Shown here: piece by piece, positions 32,197-41,262 of the stretch
Numbering within the stretch: the stretch's first letter is position 1
Layout: every line of letters begins with the position of its first letter
Assembly (NCBI RefSeq): GCF_004116405.1
Contig: NZ_SDIC01000002.1
Coordinates: 248,001 to 312,000, forward strand
Length of the DNA stretch: 64,000 bases
Origin: Halegenticoccus tardaugens
GTDB lineage: Archaea; Halobacteriota; Halobacteria; Halobacteriales; Haloferacaceae
Direction: 5' to 3'
Notes under the pieces: model-generated
What the model saw: only the letters and a program-made list of their open reading frames with translations
Databases searched by the model: none
What the model was told of the DNA's origin: nothing
Translations under genes and position numbers: made by a program

Positions 32197-34044
32197 ATGT
32201 CGTTTTATACAATCCGAAATATTTGGGTAAATTTATGGGGAGGCATAGTCAATGGTTGGCACATGCCAGCCGAGACATATGGTGCGTGGTCACTTGTGCC
32301 ACTCCTACTGGCGATTGGACTCGCCCTTATAACTAGAAAAGCAGCTTTGGCGCTGTTTATAGGCGTCTGGTCTGGAGGGATTATTCACAAATATCAAAAG
32401 AGTACAACCCTACTCGAGGGTTATTTCGAGACGGTTGGGGCTCCCGGTGCCGAAGTGTTGGGACAAATCCTAGGGGTGTTTGTCGCCGGTATTTTGGGTC
32501 TCACTGAGGCCTTGCAATGGATCACCGAGTCTGCGGGTGACAGCGTGTTCAATATGCAGATTATCATTTTTTGTCTCCTCTTAGGCTCTGCGATAGCGAT
32601 GATTTGGAAACTTGGAGGAACGCATGCGGCAGCAAATTGGGCCACGAATTATATCAGCACGAAACGAAAAGCGGGGCTCGTCGCTTGGGGACTTGGTCTA
32701 ATGATGTTCTTCGATGATTACGCTAACTCTGCGATCGTCGGCACCACCATGAAAGATATCTCCGACAATCTCCGAATGTCGCGTGAGAAACTCTGTTATA
32801 TTGTGGATTCAACAGCCGCCCCGGTCTCGACGATAGCTCTCTCTTCGTGGGTAGCATTCCAGATGTCAATGATTGACGCCGGTTACAAAGCAACGGACAT
32901 CGCGCAAAATGAAGTTCCATCATCATTTGTCATTTTTGTCCAATCAATTCCTTTCAACATGTACTCAATTCTGGCAATATTTATGGTTGGTATCATTGTC
33001 GTTACCGGCTGGGACTATGGGGCCATGCTGACCGCCGAACATCGCGCAGCAACAACTGGAAAGGTCAATAGAGACGATGCCGAACCGCTGCAGGACATCG
33101 AAGGAGAATTCGGTGAGCCAGACGTTAATAATCCTCGACTACGCGTGTTTGGGGTACCGGTTCTCGTGCTCGTCATGGTGATGATTATTGGGGCTCTCAG
33201 TACTGGATACTCTGAAGGTGCGGGATTGTATGATATGATTTTAGAGGCTGACTATGCCGCCGCGCTCGTGATTTCAGCATTCGCCATGGTCGCTACTACG
33301 TTCTATTACGCATACAAATACGATCTCCAATCGGTTGGCGAAAGTGTGGATACCACGATCAATGGATTCAACATGATGATGACTGCGTTGACGGTCCTTG
33401 TCCTTGCTTGGTCGATTGGTGAGGTCGTCAGCGTGCTTGGGACTGGTGAATTCGTCGCAACATATGCTGATAAATTTCTTTCACCAGAGATACTACCTAT
33501 TATCGTATTAGCTCTGGCAACGTTCATGGCATTTACGATGGGTGATTCATGGGCCGTGATGTCCATTTTGACGCCCATTGCCGTGCCCGTCGCATGGAAC
33601 CTCACTAGCGATCACGTAATGGTCTCCGTTATCGTAGGGGCCGTCTTCTCCGGGTCGATTTTCGGGGATCACACATCGCCAATCTCACCGACTACAGTTC
33701 TCTCTGCAACATTTACTGGTGCCGATCTCATCGACCATGTCCGAACCCAGATCTATTATGCGATTCCCGTGGTCGCCGTAGCAGGTTTGCTCTTGCTTCT
33801 CTGGGGGTATGGCGGGTCTATTTGGGGACGTTCGATTTGGGCAGCCGTCGCTTTGATTCCGATCGGCGTTCTGATCTTGATTGGTTTGACCTACGGACTT
33901 TCACGATTTGATGTGAAAAGGAAGAACGTTGATTTGTCCGAAATCCGCCTTACCCATTCATCTTCCCCCGTACGCCCGGATGGTGATGGAAGAATGGGTA
34001 AAACGAAACGCGATGAGTTCAACTCATCATCTGATAATCATTAA
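32197..34044 (+). CDS. NhaC-type Na+/H+ antiporter or organic solute antiporter
   Basis: 615 residues with about 12 membrane spans. NhaC family features: WSLVPLLLAIGLALITRKAA, GGTHAAANWATNYIS, MMFFDDYANSAIVGTTMKDI, the paired VDSTAAPVSTIALSSWVAFQ, and GDSWAVMSILTPIAVPVAWN, GSIFGDHTSPISPTTVLS in the second half. The C-terminal about 45 residues are hydrophilic. Members exchange Na+ and H+, or malate/lactate and amines. Placement next to amine-like catabolic genes suggests export/import linked to that route (inference). Confidence 0.87.
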   Translation: MSFYTIRNIWVNLWGGIVNGWHMPAETYGAWSLVPLLLAIGLALITRKAALALFIGVWSGGIIHKYQKSTTLLEGYFETVGAPGAEVLGQILGVFVAGILGLTEALQWITESAGDSVFNMQIIIFCLLLGSAIAMIWKLGGTHAAANWATNYISTKRKAGLVAWGLGLMMFFDDYANSAIVGTTMKDISDNLRMSREKLCYIVDSTAAPVSTIALSSWVAFQMSMIDAGYKATDIAQNEVPSSFVIFVQSIPFNMYSILAIFMVGIIVVTGWDYGAMLTAEHRAATTGKVNRDDAEPLQDIEGEFGEPDVNNPRLRVFGVPVLVLVMVMIIGALSTGYSEGAGLYDMILEADYAAALVISAFAMVATTFYYAYKYDLQSVGESVDTTINGFNMMMTALTVLVLAWSIGEVVSVLGTGEFVATYADKFLSPEILPIIVLALATFMAFTMGDSWAVMSILTPIAVPVAWNLTSDHVMVSVIVGAVFSGSIFGDHTSPISPTTVLSATFTGADLIDHVRTQIYYAIPVVAVAGLLLLLWGYGGSIWGRSIWAAVALIPIGVLILIGLTYGLSRFDVKRKNVDLSEIRLTHSSSPVRPDGDGRMGKTKRDEFNSSSDNH

Positions 34045-34188
34045 TACCATTTTTCTTAGTTTTATTTTATTTATAGATAAATCGCGTGTGTAGAGTGCGT
34101 TCTCGCAGTGCAGAAAGTAAAACGAGGTCAGTGGTCGGACCAGATTCGACACCTCCTGCATATACATGATTGTTAATCTGTTAGGTAT
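34045..34188. other. Spacer, possible terminator region
   Basis: 144 bases after nhaC. The T-rich ATTTTTCTTAGTTTTATTTTATTTATAG (34050-34075) just past the stop may act as an archaeal T-tract terminator. No gene. Confidence 0.35.
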
Positions 34189-34362
34189 TCACGTGAGTGG
34201 AAACAAGGATCGTAGGAGTTTCGACTCGGCCTTTCGTAGATGTTCGGCTGCTGTGCTGGGCGCACACCCCATCTGTGCGGCGACAGTCTCATAGTCACCT
34301 TTACGAGGAATACCGTAGTAGCCGACATCAATGGTGACTGTTACGGCTTCGTGCTGCCGCGT
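34189..34362 (-). pseudogene. HTH-10 (bacterio-opsin activator-like) C-terminal remnant
   Basis: On the minus strand: RQHEAVTVTIDVGYYGIPRK, then GDYETVAAQMGCAPSTAAEH, then LRKAESKLLRSLFPLT and stop. This is the C-terminal HTH-10 DNA-binding domain of haloarchaeal bat-like regulators ('LTxRQxEAL...GYYxxPR...VAxxLGxSxSTxxEHLRRAExKL'). The remainder of the protein (GAF/PAS and sensor parts) is missing. The MITE at 34369 begins just where the upstream sequence should be. Confidence 0.75.
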
Positions 34363-34368
34363 AGCTTT

Positions 34369-34790
34369 AATCGAGGGCGATACGTCCCCTTCCTCAACGA
34401 GCGCCGAAGGCGCGAGTAGGGAGGGAAGACAGCGCCCGCACAGTTTACTTTCACTGTCTGGGCATCTTTACTAACCGCGCGGTCGAAGCGGGTAGTATAA
34501 TGCTCACCACGGTTCCACTGGTGTTCACACGTGGTTCGAAACGGCTTCGCCGTGTCGTCATCACGAAAGGCGTGTCGCGCCTTTCGAACGACGACAAGAC
34601 GCGTGCATCGGTTGGTGTGGCCGAGTGTCGAATCGGGAGGAGTGGGTCACTCCGACCCGCCCAGCGAGGGAACCGCCTGCGGTGTCTGGAACCGCTGTGT
34701 CCATCTCGGATGCACGTTCTGACGCAGAAACAGGAAGCCCTGTCCTCAAGGAGCGAACGGCCAACGCTGTGAGCGAGTAGGGTAGGTCAC
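34369..34790 (+). mobile_element. MITE of the TnpB type, copy 4, with tnpB 3' tail and hairpin module
   Basis: Left end ATCGAGGGCGATACGTCCCC at 34370, right end GTAGGGTAGGTCAC to 34790. The last coding codons of tnpB survive in frame: DAETGSPVLKERTANAVSE and TAG (34721-34780), directly comparable with EAGSPVLNARSA of the intact TnpB at 5238. Inside, a 56-base double hairpin (34534-34589) interrupts the body relative to copy 3. The guide-RNA scaffold of such elements covers this 3' tail and right end. Confidence 0.82.
34534..34589 (+). repeat. Double-hairpin module, copy 1
   Basis: Outer stem GTTCG...CGAAC enclosing two hairpins: ACGGC-TTCG-GCCGT, the linker GTCATCA, then CGAAAGGCG/CGCCTTTCG. 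Same order and length as copies at 39732 and 59741. Sits inside a TnpB-type MITE. Confidence 0.7.
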
Positions 34791-34811
34791 GAGGTCACTT
34801 AGGCAGGAAGA

Positions 34812-35939
34812 TCAACGCCCCGCCTGGACATACTGATCGTAGTTAGCGTCAACGTCACCCGTCTTGGTCTTGATTGCCTCGGTTGTCTCCGTGTCAAAAA
34901 GATACAGATCATCCTCATCGAAGCCGAATGTGACGGACGCTCCCTCTTCAGGACGGATCTGGCTATCAATTCGAGCTGTTAGATCAATATTACCCATGTA
35001 GGCGTAGAGGAAATTTTCGTTACCCATCTCCTCGACGACAGAAACGTCGCTGGGTATGCTCCCCCCAACAACCAAGTTCAAGTCTTCTGGTCGAATCCCG
35101 ACGCGAACGCGATCTCGATCCTTGATGAGTGAGGCGTCACTCATCGTGTACTCAAATCCGCCTGGGCCGGAGAGCGTGTCTCCCTCGATGGTGACGGTGA
35201 AGAGGTTAATGCTCGGACTCCCGATGAATCCGGCGACAAACTCATTCGTCGGAGACCGGTAAACCTCACTCGCTGTTCCGACTTGTTGGAGTTCGCCTCT
35301 GTTGAGAACTGCAATTCGGTCACCCATAGCCATCGCTTCCGTCTGGTCGTGCGTGACATATGCCGTTGTGACACCGAGTTTCTGCTGGAGTTCTTGGAGT
35401 TCAGTCCGCATAGTCGAGCGGAGTTTAGCGTCGAGGTTCGATAATGGCTCGTCCATCAGGAATACCTCAGGATCGCGGATAATCGCCCGACCGAGTGCGA
35501 CACGCTGTTGCTGCCCTCCAGAGAGTTCCTTCGGCTTCTGACCGAGAAGTGGCTCAAGGCCGAGCATTTCAGCAACGTTTTCGACTTCAGTATTGATTTC
35601 CTTGGACGATCTCTTGGTCGAGAGTCGGAGCGGGAATCCAATGTTCTTGCGCACGGTCATGTGCGGATACAGTGCGTAGTTCTGGAACACCATCGCAACG
35701 TCTCGTTCACGTGCGCGTTTGTCAGTGACCTCCTCACCGTTGAACTGGATCGATCCGCTCGTCACGTCTTCCAATCCGGCAATACACCGGAGGGTCGTTG
35801 TCTTCCCGCAGCCGGACGGCCCGACGAAGACGAGGAACTCCCCATCCTCGATGGTCAGGTTGAAGTCATCGACTGCAACGATCTGTTCACCGCCGTCACC
35901 GAATTCCTTGCGTAGGTTTGTGATGTCGATTTTTGCCAT
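34812..35939 (-). CDS. Carbohydrate ABC transporter ATP-binding protein (UgpC/MalK-like)
   Basis: 375 residues. Walker A GPSGCGKTT (about residues 39-47), Q-loop MVFQNYALYPHM, signature LSGGQQQRVALGRA, Walker B EVFLMDEPLSNLDAKLR, H-loop TAYVTHDQTEAMAMGDR. The C-terminal about 130 residues form the TOBE/OB domains typical of MalK/UgpC (VRVGIRPEDL). Third in a four-gene importer with two permeases and a Tat lipoprotein. In such systems one ATPase homodimer powers import of sugars or glycerol-phosphate compounds. Confidence 0.93.
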   Translation of the reverse strand: MAKIDITNLRKEFGDGGEQIVAVDDFNLTIEDGEFLVFVGPSGCGKTTTLRCIAGLEDVTSGSIQFNGEEVTDKRARERDVAMVFQNYALYPHMTVRKNIGFPLRLSTKRSSKEINTEVENVAEMLGLEPLLGQKPKELSGGQQQRVALGRAIIRDPEVFLMDEPLSNLDAKLRSTMRTELQELQQKLGVTTAYVTHDQTEAMAMGDRIAVLNRGELQQVGTASEVYRSPTNEFVAGFIGSPSINLFTVTIEGDTLSGPGGFEYTMSDASLIKDRDRVRVGIRPEDLNLVVGGSIPSDVSVVEEMGNENFLYAYMGNIDLTARIDSQIRPEEGASVTFGFDEDDLYLFDTETTEAIKTKTGDVDANYDQYVQAGR

Positions 35940-35950
35940 AGGTGATCACC

Positions 35951-36787
35951 TTATTGTTTGACCGATCCTGAAAGAATTCCTTTGATGAAGTATTGCTGCA
36001 TGGTCAAGAACACGACAAAGATCGGCGTCACAGCAAGTGAGGTTGCGACCATAATTTGGTCGAAGTACACGCGCTGTTGGCCGACAAGTTCCGCAAGAGC
36101 AAGCGGAATTGTATACATTTTCGGATCCTGTAAGATCACCAGTGGATACAGGAACGCCTGCCACTGATTAAGGAACAGGATGATCGCCAACGCCGCTAGC
36201 GACGGAAGCATCGTCGGCAGCGCAATCTTATAGTACAATTGGAACTCCGTCGCACCGTCCATGCGGGCTGACTCCAGTAAAGAGTCAGGGATCGCCTTCA
36301 TGTTCTGTCGCATCAAGAATATTCCGAGCGGATTCGCCGCCCAGGGCAGAATTACCGCGAGATACGAGTTCGTCCAGCCAATCTGGACCATCAACAAGAA
36401 CAACGGAATGATTAGCAGTTGAATCGGAAGCACCAGCGTAGCCAAAATAAAGTAGAACAGTGGTTCCTTGAACCGAAACTCGTACTTCGCGAACGCGAAT
36501 CCGGCCATCGAGCACAGTACCAACGAGAGGATCGTGTATGAGACCGAAATCAGAATGCTGTTGCCCATACTTCTGATGAAGTCCACGTTTTCCTGGAGTT
36601 GTTGGAAGTTCTGGAACCACTGAGCTCCCGGAAGGAGTTGCGGTGGCCATGAGAAGAACTCTGACTGGGGAATCGTCGCCGCAACGATCATCCAGTAAAG
36701 GGGGATCATCACGAGTACGACGATCGTGAGCAGGAAGATGTAACTTCCGAATGTCCAGAGGGCTTCCTTTCGATCGGCTGAACGCAT
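35951..36787 (-). CDS. Carbohydrate ABC transporter permease (MalG/UgpE-like)
   Basis: 278 residues from ATG 36787, which overlaps the stop of the upstream permease by one base (TAATG). An in-frame extension to 37063 lies wholly within that permease and is rejected. Six spans: SYIFLLTIVVLVMIPLYWMI first, then SMAGFAFAKYEFRFKE and the EAA motif ESARMDGATEFQLYYKIALP. Pairs with the MalF-like permease. Confidence 0.92.
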   Translation of the reverse strand: MRSADRKEALWTFGSYIFLLTIVVLVMIPLYWMIVAATIPQSEFFSWPPQLLPGAQWFQNFQQLQENVDFIRSMGNSILISVSYTILSLVLCSMAGFAFAKYEFRFKEPLFYFILATLVLPIQLLIIPLFLLMVQIGWTNSYLAVILPWAANPLGIFLMRQNMKAIPDSLLESARMDGATEFQLYYKIALPTMLPSLAALAIILFLNQWQAFLYPLVILQDPKMYTIPLALAELVGQQRVYFDQIMVATSLAVTPIFVVFLTMQQYFIKGILSGSVKQ

Positions 36788-37806
36788 TATTCTCCACCTC
36801 CATATTTGATTTGGACAATCGACATGATGCTCACGAGAAGGACGAGAATAACCGAAACGGCACTCGCGTATCCAAGATTCAGTTGGAGGAACGCTTGGTT
36901 GTAGATGTACTGCACGATCGTGATCGTTGCGTTTGACGGACCGCCACCGGTGATAACATACGGCTCTGCGAAGATCTGGAAGGTACCGATTGTCGAGGAA
37001 ACAACGACGAATAATAATACCGGTCGGATCTGCGGCAACGTCACGAACCGGAACTTTTGCCACCGGGTCGCACCGTCGATCTCAGCAGCCTCATACAGCT
37101 GTTGGGGAACTGTTTGGAGGCCGGCCAAGAAGATGATCATATTATACCCAAGCCAGCGCCAAGTGACTGCGATCACCAGCGTCATGCGTGCGCCCCAGGT
37201 GCTCCCTAACCACGCGACCGGTGACAGGCCAAGCTCTGTAAGGACATAGTTGACCAGTCCAACTTGGTCGTTGAACAGTAACAGGAAGATCGTCGAATAC
37301 GCAACCAAACCAGTCGCGACAGGTAGCGCAATCAGCGTCCGAAACAGGCCCTTCGCTCGGATGAATTTTGAATCCAATACGAGTGCGGTTGCCAGCCCCA
37401 GAATCACCATTAGCGGCACCTGCACGAAGAAGATGAACGACGTGTTGAACAGGGATGTATGGAATAGCGAGTCTCTGAAGATAAGTCGCTCGTAGTGGGC
37501 CAGCCCGACGTACTCTAGGTTCGCGATTTGCGGGATCGTGAGCACCAGTGGGCCCATCTGGATTTCGAGGAAGATCTCGTTCGAGACGCTGACGTAGTCA
37601 AAGAATGAAAGATAGAATGTGTATACCGCTGGAAATAACAGGAAGATGCCGAAGAGGATGAAAAACGGTGAGATGTAAGCATACGGGAGTCCCGGAATCG
37701 TCGGCACGACATGAGAGATGTCCTGCCGGGTGTACCGGAACCGATCGGAGAGTCTCCTGTACGCCCCTGACGAGCGGACTCTCGATTGAATAGCGGTGCG
37801 GACCAT
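36787..37806 (-). CDS. Carbohydrate ABC transporter permease (MalF/UgpA-like)
   Basis: 339 residues, first span near YISPFFILFGIFLLFPAVYT after a 40-residue basic N terminus. EAA motif EAAEIDGATRWQKFRFVTLP (about residues 238-257), FAEPYVITGGGPSNATIT after it, both typical of UgpA/MalF. Coupled to the second permease by a one-base overlap. Confidence 0.92.
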   Translation of the reverse strand: MVRTAIQSRVRSSGAYRRLSDRFRYTRQDISHVVPTIPGLPYAYISPFFILFGIFLLFPAVYTFYLSFFDYVSVSNEIFLEIQMGPLVLTIPQIANLEYVGLAHYERLIFRDSLFHTSLFNTSFIFFVQVPLMVILGLATALVLDSKFIRAKGLFRTLIALPVATGLVAYSTIFLLLFNDQVGLVNYVLTELGLSPVAWLGSTWGARMTLVIAVTWRWLGYNMIIFLAGLQTVPQQLYEAAEIDGATRWQKFRFVTLPQIRPVLLFVVVSSTIGTFQIFAEPYVITGGGPSNATITIVQYIYNQAFLQLNLGYASAVSVILVLLVSIMSIVQIKYGGGE

Positions 37807-38070
37807 CGGTGTCAGCTGCCTCCACGGCTTACTTCTTCTGTCTGGGAGTCGCTGTCACATACCGAAGCGACGGATACTATAGCATCAACTGACAGGACGG
37901 GTGGCTGTAAACCAGTTACATCGCCGGACAGCAGCCCATCGCGATCGCGCTGCCCTGGGCGGTAATGCAACGCCGGGTGCGTCATTTCATTCCTGATGTG
38001 TGGTGTCTCAGTAGCCATGAGTTTTGGTATGAAAGACGTTCTTGGATCTGATGAGAGCTGATTTGGGTTC
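37807..38070. other. Spacer between binding protein and permeases
   Basis: 264 bases in the operon. No ORF of note. Such a gap often allows higher expression of the binding protein than of the permeases, for example through transcript processing; no specific signal is seen. Confidence 0.3.
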
Positions 38071-39417
38071 TTAGGCCAATTCACGGTCAGTACGGTCTGC
38101 GACAGTTTGGGCGGCCGCTTCGACTGCTTGCTGCGGTGATTTGTTCCCGTTAAGCATGTTCCCGAGTTCGGTCTCTATCGCGTCCTGCACCTCGGGCGTG
38201 TCTGTCGTGTACCGGTAGGGCTGAATCTGCTCGGCAACTTCTGCGAAGATGCTGAAAATAGCCTGTCCGCCGTAGAAGTCGAGCTCCCGTTCGTAGATAT
38301 CGGCCTCGTACGCCGTAGTCAACGAGGGGAACAGCCCGAACTCCTCAAGCATCTTATTTTGCACCTCAGGAGTAGTCATCGCATATAGGCAGTAATCGAA
38401 GGCACGATTGACCGTTTCCTCGTCGTCGATCTGTGACGGAATCGCCATGTTCGACCCACCACGGTTCGACGCACGGTTTCCGCCCTCTTCGAACGGAGGG
38501 AGTTTGTAGACGCCCCAGTCCCCCGCCGTATCCGGGAGTTCCGCACGCAGCGTCCCGTCCATCCACGCCGCACTCGGGAGGGACGCGAGGCTTCCCTCGG
38601 CGAAGGACGTAAACCATCCACCGGACCACAGTTCGATGCGTGTCGTGATACCGGCGTCGGCCATATCCTTGATCAACTGCGCAACGGCAACACTGTCCTC
38701 ACTGGCGACGGAAATAGCGCCGTCGTCGGTGAATGCCTGACCACCACGCTGGCGAAAGAGCATCCGCCAGAGTTGAGACATCTCCTGTGGAGGGAGATTG
38801 ATCATTGCGACATCGTCTGGGAGTTTCTTCCCAGCTTCAATGAAGTCGTCCCACGTTTTGATATCGTCGGGATTGATACCAGCATCCTCATACACATCTC
38901 GCTTGTAAAAGATGCCAGTCGGGCCGATGTCCCACGGGATGGCGTAGTAGGTGTCGTCGTGACTGACCGTCTCCCACTTGCTCTCGACGATGTTCTCTAC
39001 GATACCCGCTTGCTCAATTCTGGACGTGAGATCCAGCAGCCCGCCGATACTGGCGTAGTTCGTCACGTCGTAGTTCTGCACGGCCGAAAAGTCAGGCGCA
39101 CCGCTCCCGCTCGTGACGGCCGTTTGGAACCGTTGTTCCCAAGCATCGCCGCCCAGCTCTTCGACCTTTACGTCCACATTGTGCTCCTTGTTGTAGCTCT
39201 CTGCTGCTCCTTGAAGGGATCTGGCCGCGATGTTCCACGCCCAGCCAGTGGCGGACTGTGCCATCTTTCCTGTTCCTGTTCCTGTGCCGTTACCACCGTC
39301 ATTCTCCGCACTGCCGCCGGTTCTGACACTGCACCCTGCCAACCCGGCCACTCCCGCAACTCCGAGCGATCGCAGTAGCTGTCGGCGCCGTGCGTTCAAT
39401 TCTGAAGGCTTTTCCAT
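38071..39417 (-). CDS. Carbohydrate ABC transporter substrate-binding lipoprotein (SBP_bac_1)
   Basis: 448 residues from ATG 39417. Tat signal ARRRQLLRSLGVAGVAGLAGC with lipobox Cys, then a Gly/Asn/Thr linker (ENDGGNGTGTGTG). Extracellular sugar-binding fold: YNKEHNVDVKVEELGGDAW, YYAIPWDIGPTGIFYKRDV, GINPDDIKTWDDFIEAGKK, and ELWSGGWFTSFAEG. The order of parts is the normal one here, unlike the two Dpp-type binding proteins in this window. In-frame sequence up to 39987 is IS-derived and rejected as coding. First gene of the importer operon. Confidence 0.92.
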   Translation of the reverse strand: MEKPSELNARRRQLLRSLGVAGVAGLAGCSVRTGGSAENDGGNGTGTGTGKMAQSATGWAWNIAARSLQGAAESYNKEHNVDVKVEELGGDAWEQRFQTAVTSGSGAPDFSAVQNYDVTNYASIGGLLDLTSRIEQAGIVENIVESKWETVSHDDTYYAIPWDIGPTGIFYKRDVYEDAGINPDDIKTWDDFIEAGKKLPDDVAMINLPPQEMSQLWRMLFRQRGGQAFTDDGAISVASEDSVAVAQLIKDMADAGITTRIELWSGGWFTSFAEGSLASLPSAAWMDGTLRAELPDTAGDWGVYKLPPFEEGGNRASNRGGSNMAIPSQIDDEETVNRAFDYCLYAMTTPEVQNKMLEEFGLFPSLTTAYEADIYERELDFYGGQAIFSIFAEVAEQIQPYRYTTDTPEVQDAIETELGNMLNGNKSPQQAVEAAAQTVADRTDRELA

Positions 39418-39497
39418 GAGGTATACAGTGTCACGATGTAGAGAAGGTATATTAAAATAACGGTGACAACAATTCCGGGTACGGGAGTTGCAGACAA

Positions 39498-39530
39498 TGA
39501 CATCCTCCCCGGCGTAAACGCCGGGGTTCC
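39498..39530 (-). repeat. Right-end hairpin of a TnpB-type element
   Basis: Read outward on the minus strand: stem CCCCGGCGT/ACGCCGGGG (39507-39526) then AGGATGTCATT. The same AGGATGTCA box follows the hairpins at 12507, 24376, 45757, 51188, 59345 and 59918. The tnpB pseudogene upstream on the minus strand probably belonged to this element. Confidence 0.6.
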
Positions 39531-39731
39531 TCGCGCTGAGGGTATCGACTACCGACCCACGGAGGCAACTTGCGGGTTCGTGCGCTCCACGTTGGAACAA
39601 GAGCGTGGTGACTCTGACCATGAATGGTCGTTCCACTTGAGGCGCACAGGCCGTGCCATCGGCCGTGCTACGTTGGTTTGCGGTCTCAGGAACGTCTCTG
39701 ACGCCGTGAGGTCCGCGTCCCCCTCGAAGTG

Positions 39732-39787
39732 GTTCGAGAGACCAAAGATCTCTCGTCATCACGAAAGGCGCGGAGCGCCTTTCGAAC
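39732..39787 (+). repeat. Double-hairpin module, copy 2 (inverted relative to host element)
   Basis: GTTCG, hairpin GAGAGACCAAAGATCTCTC, linker GTCATCA, hairpin CGAAAGGCGC/GCGCCTTTCG, CGAAC. It replaces the tnpB sequence right after the zinc-ribbon CPCG of the pseudogene on the minus strand. The module runs opposite to the element's own direction, unlike copies 1 and 3. Confidence 0.7.
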
Positions 39788-40440
39788 GACCGCACGGGCA
39801 CGTCAGCGTATCGCGGTGGCGTGTTGTCCGGTCGGTCGAACCACAGTTCGGACACTTTTGAGAGGTCCACGCTTCCGAGCGAAGCTCCACCGAGATACCG
39901 TACTCCTCGGCGGTACACGCGAGCTGGTCGATGAACTGCCGGAACGCCCAAAAGCTGTGCGTCTTGGTGTTCGCTTCGACCGACCAATGCGAGTCGAGTA
40001 CATCGGTGAGCGCCCCGACGTACACCGTGGAGAGACCCTCGCTGTGCAATCGTTCGATGAGGTCGCGGGCGAGTGCGGCTTGGGCGTGGTCGCGGCGGCG
40101 CGTCCGGCGTCGGTACAGCGAGCGTATCCGATTCGAGGAGTACCGGCCATCGTCCAAGAACGACTGGGGCCGTGCGATTTCTCGCGTCGTCTCGCGGAGC
40201 TTGTCAAACAGATTGAGCCCTTCATACAGCAGTTTTGTGCCGGTTGTGGTCGTACAGGCGACGAGATTGTTCGCACCAATTTCCAGCGCGGCGGTTTCGT
40301 CCGCCAGTGGTTGTGCCAGTCGAGAAGTGTCGATTGTGATTGGCTGAAAGGCCCTGAATCATACAACCACGTGCTTCCTGACTGGGTTGAGAAGTGTCGG
40401 ATCTTTCGATGAACGCCAGACAGTGTGCCTCTCCGATGTG
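39788..40440 (-). pseudogene. tnpB pseudogene (C-terminal half)
   Basis: Frames on the minus strand give [40 protein letters not shown], then [40 protein letters not shown], then [20 protein letters not shown] and TCPCG. This is the RuvC domain and zinc ribbon of a second TnpB type, with at least one frameshift near 40150-40170 and loss of everything after CPCG, where the hairpin module sits. The N-terminal third is missing. RuvC-III is lost, so it is inactive. Confidence 0.8.
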
Positions 40441-40509
40441 CCGAAGAAATGTCAGCGTATCATGTGTTGCTCAGAGAAGGCATTCGGTACGGTCTCTGAG
40501 CGCTCTCCA

Positions 40510-41262
40510 TCAAGCCCAATCTCGAACGGCGGCCATTGCCTCGTCTCGATCGTGTGTCGGCGCAAATTCGCAGCCGACATAGCCGTCATAGCCGGCCTCG
40601 TCGATCGCTGCGAAAATGTTTGCGTAATTCAACTCACCTGTCCCTGGTTCGTGACGACCTGGCACGTCGGCAACGTGAATATGCCCGATTGACTCAACGT
40701 TCTCCGTGATTGTTTGAATGACGTTCCCTTCGGTGATCTGTTGGTGATAGACGTCATACAGTAACATGACGTTTGGTGATCCAACTTCATCGACGATTTC
40801 GAATCCCTCGTTGCTCGTCGTCAAGTAATAGCCTGGGTGATCGACACGCGTATTCAACGGTTCGAGTGCGATGGTGACGCCGGCGTTCTCGGCGTCAGGC
40901 GCAACCTGCGAGAGCACGTTGACGATAGAGTCATGTTGTGTTGCACGATCCAATTCGTCATGGTCGGGTCCGGTCGTCGCGATTAGCGTCGGAATCTCCA
41001 AACTCGCCGCCATGTCGATCGATTCCCGGATAGTCTCGACGGCGACGTCGGCTTCCTCAGGATCGGTCAGTACACCACCGGCGACGCAGCCGACGATCTT
41101 GACGCCTGCCTCGTTGGCCGCCGTCACGACGGCCTCTAGGTCCTTTTCGCGCCAGTCCCAGAACTCAACGGCGTCAACGCCGGCTGCCGCAGCGTGGTGT
41201 ATTCGTTCGTGAAACGGATCACCGTCATAGACCATCTCAATACAGACTGATAACTGGGCCAT
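40510..41262 (-). CDS. Hydroxypyruvate isomerase / sugar-phosphate isomerase-type TIM barrel
   Basis: 250 residues, xylose-isomerase-like TIM barrel. Metal-site residues appear in AGVTIALEPLNTRVDHPGY (Glu), VMLLYDVYHQQ (Asp), HIHVADVPGRHEPGTGELNY (His, Arg) and VGCEFAP (Glu), all as in hydroxypyruvate isomerase/Hyi and D-tagatose-epimerase-like enzymes. Its ATG overlaps the stop of the Gfo/Idh/MocA gene (TGATG), so they are co-translated. Together with that dehydrogenase and the sugar importer it likely processes an unusual sugar. Confidence 0.87.
   Translation of the reverse strand: MAQLSVCIEMVYDGDPFHERIHHAAAAGVDAVEFWDWREKDLEAVVTAANEAGVKIVGCVAGGVLTDPEEADVAVETIRESIDMAASLEIPTLIATTGPDHDELDRATQHDSIVNVLSQVAPDAENAGVTIALEPLNTRVDHPGYYLTTSNEGFEIVDEVGSPNVMLLYDVYHQQITEGNVIQTITENVESIGHIHVADVPGRHEPGTGELNYANIFAAIDEAGYDGYVGCEFAPTHDRDEAMAAVRDWA

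Noticed and set aside
34534-34589. Double-hairpin module as the core of the TnpB guide RNA
   Set aside because: It is missing in sister MITEs and inverted relative to the element at 39732, so it is not a fixed scaffold part.
38071-39987. Extended 638-residue version of the sugar-binding protein
   Set aside because: The extra N-terminal part is IS-derived and would hide the Tat signal; ATG 39417 is the natural start.
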